Assembly (NCBI GenBank): GCA_001953115.1
Contig: LSSL01001789.1
Coordinates: forward strand, 9,996-35,909
DNA from: Smittium mucronatum
Taxonomy: Eukaryota > Kickxellomycota > Harpellomycetes > Harpellales > Legeriomycetaceae
Direction: 5' to 3'
Length of the DNA stretch: 25,914 nt
The first letter of the stretch is position 1; each line of letters begins with the position of its first letter. A program made the position numbers and the translations under genes. The notes below the pieces were generated by a model. That model was not told the origin of the DNA. It worked only from the letters and a program-made list of their open reading frames with translations, and searched no databases. Of this stretch, positions 18,701 to 25,914 are shown in pieces.

Positions 18701-21700
18701 TCTCGCAAATTTCCCATCCTCTTTGATAAATTTGCGTTATATTGACTTTATCGCAATTTTTGGTTTGCTTGTTGGTTTTGAATAAACCTAATAGCCAGAG
18801 ATGAATATTTGAAATAAAATATATATTTATGGTTGAATATTTGACGGTAAAAATGTCTATTGAGAATTTTATTGATTCAAAGTAACAAATCAACCAATTA
18901 GAAGAGTATTTATTTAGTGATGTTTTTATTAAGTTCATTATTTTTGAAAAAAAATAAAGGATAATAATGAGCGAAAGTATTTAAAAACATTATTCCAAAA
19001 AAAATCGATAAAATAAAAATGGAAGGTGAAATCTTATTTTTCAATAAAGAAAATTCGGGAGATATTTAAATGCCAAAAAAAAGAATAATTCTTTTGCGAA
19101 AAATATAAGATATAATAAATAAAGGATACATTGATTTCACGAAAGAAGAACTTTTCTCCTTGTACTATTGGAATTTTCGGTACAAAATAAAATAATAAAT
19201 AACAAATAAAAAGTGTGTTTTTAATCTGTAATTCAGAAATTTTGGGAAAAAGCGATGGAATTTGTTGGGCATATGCCGAAAATTCACATATCCTGTACTT
19301 TTGGTATTTTTGGGTAAAAATAAATAAAATAATGAACTTGAGTGACAAATGTGAATTTTTTTTCCTTTTAAAATCACTAAATTTATCAAATATACTTGAA
19401 ATTTTTACGAATCGAAGAACGTAGTGTTACTGATACGAAAGAGTTGTAAATGTGATACCGTTTTTTTTTACTATGTAAAAAAGACATAATTATTCTCCGG
19501 ATTATTAAGATATAATTTTTTAAAATCTATCTATAAGGATAAAATGTTACAGGAAATTTTATTTTATTTTTGCGCAATCCTGGACAAGGGAATTGGGGTT
19601 TTCCATATTTTTTAAGATTATTATATTTCTTTGCACAATTTATTTAACTGATTTTTGAACTGTACCCTTAACTAATAATACCTAATAACTTACAACTTAC
19701 AGCGCTTTTTTAATAAAATAAAATAATTTTATTTCAATATTTTACCCACATTTTATATACATATATATGAAAAAAATCGAAAAAAATCGCCACCGTTTTT
19801 CTCCAAATTTTCATCGAATATTAAGTTCATAATTTTTATTAATATATAATACTAATTAAAATTTCGAATTTATTTTTGAAAAAAAAACAATAGGCGTTAA
19901 AAAAACATCGGATATCTTCCATTTGAATGGTGTAAATTTGGCCAAACCTAAAAGGTAAATATTATTTAAAACTCCGATCCTTCAGAATATCAACTCCTCA
20001 CTCTTGTTTATTTAATGAGATAAAAATTTTCTGGATTTTTAGATTAATCTCTAATAATTCATCTTTTTTTTTTTTTTGCTTTTTGTAATGTCAAGCTTCA
20101 ATATTTATATGACTTAAAATCCGTTGAACAACTATCACACTATTTAAATATCATTTTTATAAAAAGAGTTATATAATGTGATTATAATAATCAATAAATT
20201 GCCTTGATTGATAATGCTAATTTTTTACGAGATTTTCTTGTAGATCATAATATTTAAATGATACATAAGATATCAATAAATTTTGGTCTTTAAGAAGTCT
20301 GATCGTACTAAATAGAAAAATATCAACCCTAAAAACATTCAGGGTGTTTTTACCCCAAATTTGTCGTGATAATGTCTTTTTTTCTTTAAAAAAGTTATTG
20401 TCAAAAAATTACTGCAATTATAATTAGAATATGCTAAAACCGCAAAATATGTCGTTAATCATTTAATCATATATAACGCACTAAAAATTAGAAAGATTTT
20501 ATTTCAATTAACAATTATTTGGATAAAATCTCCTGCGTCTGAAATATAGGTAATATCTCAATTGTTTTTATAAATATATATCATGCTTTGTTCTTATGTT
20601 AATTATGAATAAATTATTATAATTTTTGTCCTTTTTTTAAAAAAAATAATAAAATCCAATGGATCAAGACAGAGTTTCGATTTATATTATAAAAAAACAC
20701 ATCTTCATGTTAATACACTTAAATTTTCCTATTATTTCTTCATTTGATTGAAAATTAACCATATTTTCTTTTTTTACGCAAAGATTTTTTTCTCGTACTA
20801 TATATAATTATAAATCACTTAAATTAATAAAAATTTAATAAAATAAAAAGATTATTTTTTTTAAAGGTTAACAGAGTTTAATTTTTTATAAAATTTAGCA
20901 TTTTTCTGAGTTTATTAATTTTCCTTCTTTACAAATAAAAATTACGGAAAAAATAGAGCTATGGAAAAATAAAATTTACTTTTATATTTCTAAAAAAAAG
21001 TTTGAAAACATAAAGTTAAAATAATTATAAAATATATTAGAATATATATATATTATTTATAGCTCAATGAATTCTTACACAAATATTAAAAAGAATCGTA
21101 CATATAAATGCTTTACCACGCCGATAGCTTCATAACAATTGAATTTTTTGGAAAAAATTGCTCGGGTATATACTAATAATACTTATTCTAACACTACCTA
21201 AAATTTTATGATAAATTTAGTCTATTTCAAATTTTTTAAAATTTTTTTTGGTACTATATAAAATAAATGATAATAATAAAATTAATGTGGGAAATCATTG
21301 AAACACAAAAAAAATCTAAATTTCAAGAACCTATCATTTCATAATCCATTTTTATATCAATTTTCGATTGTTAAAAAAAAAAGTATTTTTTTTGTAAATT
21401 TTTATGTAAATTTCAACAAGCTATTAATAAAAGTTTTATTATTTAGAATCAAGCTCAAAATAAACTCGCTTTATTTTTTTTTCTTAGATAAAAATATAAT
21501 AATTTATATTCAGATTTAGAATATATAGATTCGATAAATAGAAAAAATCTATATTGAAATTATTTTTTTAAAGTAAAAAAAAGAAAAAGAAAAAATTCTT
21601 TCAAAAAAATCATAACTACTCAGTCAGTGATTTACCTATAATCTTAAAATTTTGTTCATTTTTAATCTTATTTTAGTTATTTATTCCCGTAATATTTTTT

Positions 21701-23947
21701 TTCTAGTAAAAAGCATCTCTACATTTCCAAAGTTATTTATAGATTATTATAAAAGTATTTTTGCGATATTTGTTTTAGTTTTGATAGAGATAATTATTCT
21801 TTCAATTTGAGAAATTATTCCATTGATTATATAGTTTTTAAATTCAACATATTATCCCGATAAAAACTCGTTTTAAATAGTTATAAATATTCATAAAATA
21901 AATTAATTCTAACTCCATTTATTCAAAGGAAAACACATCAAATTTTTTGCCCCATTAAATAAAAATCCATTAAAATTTTATCAGAAGTATTAAGTGGAGG
22001 AAGATTTATTTTTTCTCATTTTTAATTTATTCGTTACAATTAGTAAATCTCATAACATATACAAAAAAATCCATTTAATACTATCTTTAATTCATCATTT
22101 ATAAAAAAAAAAGTTTTTTTACCCGATTTTCCCAATTTTTATCAAAATCAAATTGCCGAAATTTTATAGGCTTTAAAAAGTTTTTATGTTTTGAATGTTA
22201 ATAAGTGATTATTATAACCTGTAAAATATTGCAGCTTCTTGTCTATTTTAGGATAAAAATGCGAAGAGATTTCAATTAAATAATTGCAATATATATTAAA
22301 TTTTTTGTTTTTTGTTTTATAATGTAATAAAAATGGCACTATTATTCCATAAACCATTTATTCCGAAGTTATATATAAATAGATTGTTAAAAAAAAGGAA
22401 TCTTTTTATAAGAAAAAATTGTTCTAGAGAATGTTTTTTTTTGAAGTTTTAAAGTGTTAATTTTTTTTTTGATATTTATATACTTGAGAAATTTTAAAGT
22501 TTAAATTTAATTATTAATGAAACCTCAAATAACAATTTTTTTTGAATTTATGATAAACGAAAAAATATACATGAATTCCACTTTTTCTAGTAAAAAACGT
22601 ACACAATATTTTATCATTCTTTTTATTTTATAATTTTATAATTTCATTATAAAATATACACGCTTAATACTATTTTTTTATATCATGATAGCATCTAAAA
22701 AGGCTTATTCTAAGATTTTTTTTTGGAATTGTAAATAAAATATAAAATGTGTAGAAAATATAGTTCATATTATTAAAATTTCTTCATATTATTTATATAA
22801 AATTTATAAAACACACCAATTCAAATATAGGAATAAAAAAAATCAAATAATTAAAATTTTCTCAGGATAATAGAACCAGAATTAAAAATAAGTATTTTGA
22901 AATTCAAGGCTATTATTTCTAATTGTTTAAAAAAAATAATAATAAATGAAAAAAACTAATTTTCATTTATAAAAAATAGTGTAAAGGAAATCAATATAAT
23001 TTTTTTTAAAGTAAATTCTTCGGATTGATATTAATAGAGTTTATATATAATATCTATCGAGTTATGCATATTAAGATTTTAAATTTTTTAATGGATAGAT
23101 AATTTAGAGAGCCATTTTTTAAGTAAATATCTATAATATTAAAGGATTGGAAATTGGAAAAGATAAACCTGGTTTTATATGAATAATATAACAAACAATT
23201 AGAAAATTTGGAAATTTACCCAAAATATCTTCATAATAAATTATTCTAATTGTTAAATAATTTTTCACATTTTTTAATGCATAATAATTTCCAAATTTTT
23301 TAATGCCAATAATTTCCACATTTTTTCAATAATAATTTTCTTTTTTTCATTAAAATTTTGGAGTACTCAATAGTTTTATACATTATCCCGTTTTTAAATT
23401 TAAAAATCATGAAAACGAAGTAAAAATTATAATGAATTTTTCGCCTCTAAAGAGAATCTAACATTTAAGAAGAAAAAATTAGCATATAAAATATAGAAAA
23501 TTTTGTAATGGAGTATGTTTAACCAATTAAATTTTCATAATAGGTAGTATATCCGAGTTACATCAAAATAAGTGTGGGATAAATTTTTATTTTTTGATTA
23601 AATATACAAATTGACAAAAATGAATAGGCCAACTTGCCTAATTAATAGAAAAGGAAATTTTATGTTATATTTTTGTATTAATGTCTTAAAATATGCAAAT
23701 TATTTACTAGAATATATATTTTAGTTTATGAAAAAATTATCACATAATAAATGAGAGGTTATTTTTGAGATCAAAAATTTTTTTATTTAGAATTTTATAG
23801 ACCAAAAAAAAATATTGAAAAATCATAAAGATTATTTGAGAATAGCTTCAAATAAATAAAATTTATTGGATTTTAAATGTCGCTGATAAAAAAATAAATC
23901 CTATTAAAAATTAGTATTAAAAATCAAATTAATTAATTAGTTAAAAA
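18701..23947. other. AT desert without recognised genes
   Basis: More than 5 kb of very AT-rich DNA with stops in all frames. Open stretches that do exist (for example 18693-18938 and 19034-19389 on the minus strand, 21298-21519 on the plus strand) consist almost entirely of Lys, Asn, Ile, Phe, Tyr and Leu, as expected from composition alone. The short tandem repeat at 23256-23345 is the only discrete structure noted. No tRNA-like cloverleaf was seen. Confidence 0.55.
23256..23345 (+). repeat. Short imperfect tandem repeat, about 23-27 bp unit
   Basis: Four diverging units begin with AATAATTT at 23256, 23283, 23308 and 23331. The first three carry the pattern AATAATTTCCACATTTTTTA with small changes, two of them followed by ATGC. 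Unit length shrinks from 27 to 23 bases along the array. Confidence 0.65.
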
Positions 23948-24170
23948 ATGAAGTGCGTTAAAAGAGTTCTGGCCAATAAATGGGAAAGAAATTTCTTCAT
24001 AAAAATTGCGGAAAAAAAGTTTTTTGAACAACTTGAGGAAATTACCCAGAATGAACACGAGTCAAAAAGGCTAATATAGAGAGTTTATTTGTGAGATTTA
24101 AAAAGCTGAATAGAAAATAAATAAAATTTGCAATCAAAATATCCCAAAACCCTTTAGTTTTGTGATTTTT
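23948..24170 (+). pseudogene. Possible retrotransposon gag fragment
   Basis: From an ATG at 23948 a 43-codon stretch reads MKCVKRVLANKWERNFFIKI then AEKKFFEQLEEITQNEHESK, ending at a TAG at 24077. A neighbouring frame then gives ESLFVRFKKLNRK. Joined across the frame change, the pattern (aromatic-rich helix, L..+.Q.E.ES, then ..F..RFKKLN) resembles the retrotransposon gag domain. No protease, zinc knuckle or reverse transcriptase is visible next to it. The resemblance is weak and from memory; it may instead be chance coding-like sequence. Confidence 0.3.
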
Positions 24171-24469
24171 CTCTCTAATTTTAAAATATTTATAAGACGA
24201 AGTGTCGAAATATATTGGAAAAAATATTAAAGAAAATAATAAAAAAGAAACCAAGGAATTCAAGCCAAGTACTCTTTTTAATCATGGCTAACGTTCAAAA
24301 TTTTTTAAAAAATCACAAAAGATAATTTTTATTAATTCTTTACGATAGTAAAAATATGAATTTTAAACATTTCTTACCTTTTTAAATTACGAATTTAATA
24401 ATCCAAAAATGGCCATTATAACCTCATGAACTAATTAACCCATGTGCTCTATCTATTACATTGTTTTGT
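24171..24469. other. AT-rich spacer, nothing assigned
   Basis: A forward frame at about 24197-24290 (KYIGKNIKENNKKETKEFKP) could be a tail of the preceding fragment, but its composition is that expected from AT-rich DNA. No other feature is visible. Confidence 0.4.
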
Positions 24470-24800
24470 TTTGTCTCGTTCAATACATATGTCTCGTTCA
24501 ATTCATCTGGCTAACTAAATAATCTGTCTTACTAATTCATACTTCCAACCAATTCACCCTTTTCATTAAGCCCATCTGTCTTACTAATTTATCTTTACAA
24601 CTAAACCATCCTTATTATTCAATAAATCTGTCGTATTAATTTATATTTTCGACTAATCTATCTAAACACCATTAAATCCTCCTCATTAAATTGTTCAATC
24701 CTTTCTGACACTTCTGCTTCATCCATCCAAACTAATACATCTTTTCTGATTAATTCATCCGTTTTAAATAACCCTTTCATATCAATTAAACCATATGTAC
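24470..24800 (+). repeat. Pyrimidine-rich imperfect satellite, 26-bp units in 52-bp dimers
   Basis: ATCTGTCTTACTAATT recurs with near identity at 24522 and 24574 and in diverged form at 24626, exactly 52 bases apart each time. The alternate half-units (24548, 24600, 24652) begin ACCAATTC, ACTAAACC and ACTAATCT, so the array is built from two related 26-mers. More degenerate copies extend left (paired GTCTCGTTCAAT at 24474 and 24491) and right toward 24800. The plus strand is almost free of G, giving strong C/T plus A strand asymmetry. Confidence 0.8.
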
Positions 24801-25630
24801 CAAATTATTTTTCTTTTACATCCAAACTATCTCTATTTTTATCTTATTATTTCATACGTATTTTGTATTTTAATTTTCCTTCACAACCATTATATCATAT
24901 CATACCATATCAACACATTTATATATTTAATTTATATGAACGGATTACTACTTCCAATATGTATTTTTATAATTTATATTTGAAACTCTTATTGTATTTT
25001 TATTTTATTTTTATAAAAGAAATTTTTTTTACAATAAAACACCTTTATAACTTAACACTCGATTTAACGAAAATTCAGGTTATTATAATATTAGATTTAT
25101 CAAAAAAGATATTATTTAACAGATTTTGATTCGCAGATTTTTTAATTTTTACAAAATTTTATGACAAATTCGAAATTCGAAATTAATAGCATCATGAGCC
25201 TTAAAACCAAAGCACCCTTAAGAAACAGCACAGCGAATTCTTATATAATAATTCAATATTAAATATTAATGAAATCATATTATCTAGTATGGATTTTTTG
25301 GAAATTCATTTTTAACTCGATATATTAATTGAGCCAGAGTATCCATTTAAGCTATTACCTTTAACTCGGACCTTCAAAAAAATTCGATTTTTTATAATAT
25401 TTTTTTTTACTCACTTTAAGATCTTCTTATAGAAATTCTAATAATAAAAGTATATTCAAAATAATTTTCAGATATAACCATTGAAATTAGTCAAATTTTT
25501 CGATAAAAATGAATATTAATTCTTTTTTTATGTTTTTTTTGCTTATAGAAACCACAAATAAATTTAAAATAAGCCTGTAAAATCTCTAAATTATTTCTAT
25601 TATATAAAAATACAATAAAATATATGAAAT
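24801..25630. other. AT-rich DNA, nothing assigned
   Basis: Contains a second short ATCAT/ACCAT-type stretch at about 24890-24912, and a short forward frame at about 25192-25260 with mixed residues (MSLKTKAPLRNSTANS) that is too short to call. No gene recognised. Confidence 0.45.
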
Positions 25631-25914
25631 TTAATGAATCGACATCATAATGGAAGATTAAAAACTCTAAACTGGTCCACGAATATGCTAAGAAAGTTTT
25701 TGAGGATTTAGTTTTAGATATCTTCAAATAATTTTTCACTAGATGTGAATTAGGCAAATATCTTGCACATAAATTTAACCCGGATTTCGAAAAATTGGGA
25801 TTAGTACAAAATATAATGGTGTTACACGATAGTCTTGAAAGATAAATTTGAATTATTTCAAATATCTCGGCTCTGTTTTAGGTTGTATTTTCAAGAAAGA
25901 AGCTTAGAGATATC
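25631..25914 (+). pseudogene. Possible LINE-type reverse transcriptase remnant, cut by the window end
   Basis: A forward frame with few stops reads SKLVHEYAKKVFEDLVLDIF, then CELGKYLAHKFNPDFEKLGL and VQNIMVLHDSLER up to a TAA. One base out of frame it continues NYFKYLGSVLGCIFKKEA to a TAG at 25905. The phrase F-K-Y-L-G-S-V-L after a GL.xN..MVL segment is typical of the thumb-side motif of non-LTR reverse transcriptases. No YADD box is visible upstream, so this is a fragment at best. The rest may lie beyond the window. Confidence 0.35.

Noticed and set aside
18693..18938. Minus-strand open frame of 81 codons in the AT desert
   Set aside because: It is mostly Ile, Asn, Lys, Phe and Tyr, as composition predicts. 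A short mixed patch near its end was not enough to call a gene or relic.
19034..19424. Three overlapping open frames on both strands
   Set aside because: Their residues are dominated by Phe, Ile, Lys, Asn and Tyr, with no motif or splice context. They are consistent with chance in AT-rich DNA.
21298..21519. Plus-strand open frame of 73 codons
   Set aside because: It is almost entirely Lys, Asn, Phe, Ile and Leu with no domain, and is expected from A/T homopolymers.
24470..24800. CRISPR-like array
   Set aside because: The units are contiguous and degenerate with no unique spacers, and the window is clearly eukaryotic nuclear DNA.

Overview
The window is nuclear DNA of an AT-rich eukaryote. 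Spliceosomal introns with GT...AG ends (54-148 nt in the best-supported models) interrupt three recognisable housekeeping genes, and no bacterial-style gene packing is seen. The B55 protein reads like fungal Cdc55/Pab1 orthologues. An augmin (HAUS4-like) subunit next to short introns and very AT-rich intergenic DNA would fit an early-diverging fungus or close relative (chytrid, Rozella-like). That placement is an inference from remembered family wording, not a search result.

Layout. 1-5400: AT-rich DNA with a 16-G homopolymer at 326-341, followed by patches of higher GC (about 1.9-3.2 kb and 3.9-5.4 kb) that read like decayed protein-coding DNA with scattered stops and frame changes. 5929-7600 (+): PP2A regulatory subunit B55, six coding exons, 447 aa. 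7866-9594 (-): ALG7/DPAGT1, two exons, 526 aa, convergent with B55 and carrying an unusual Ser/Pro/Thr-rich insertion. 9785-10472 (+): a broken tyrosine-recombinase gene. 11100-12087 (-): a HAUS4-like augmin subunit, at least three exons, with an ambiguous frame at its second intron. About 12230-12508 (-): a possible small spliced gene or gene remnant.

From 12.5 kb to the end no intact gene was found. This AT desert contains a clear relic of a DDE (PIF/Harbinger, IS5-like) transposase at 15192-16127. It lies nearly centred between two diverged inverted copies of a repeat of about 350-450 bp (about 13.02-13.44 kb and 18.24-18.70 kb). Further on are a possible gag-like fragment (23948-24170), a 26/52-bp imperfect satellite (about 24470-24800) and a possible LINE reverse-transcriptase tail running to the window end.

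The three live genes act in separate pathways: phosphatase targeting and mitotic control (B55), the first committed step of N-glycosylation (ALG7), and spindle microtubule branching (HAUS4). Their adjacency looks like ordinary eukaryotic gene order. The unusual content is the mobile-element graveyard around them, including the inverted-repeat-flanked transposase relic.
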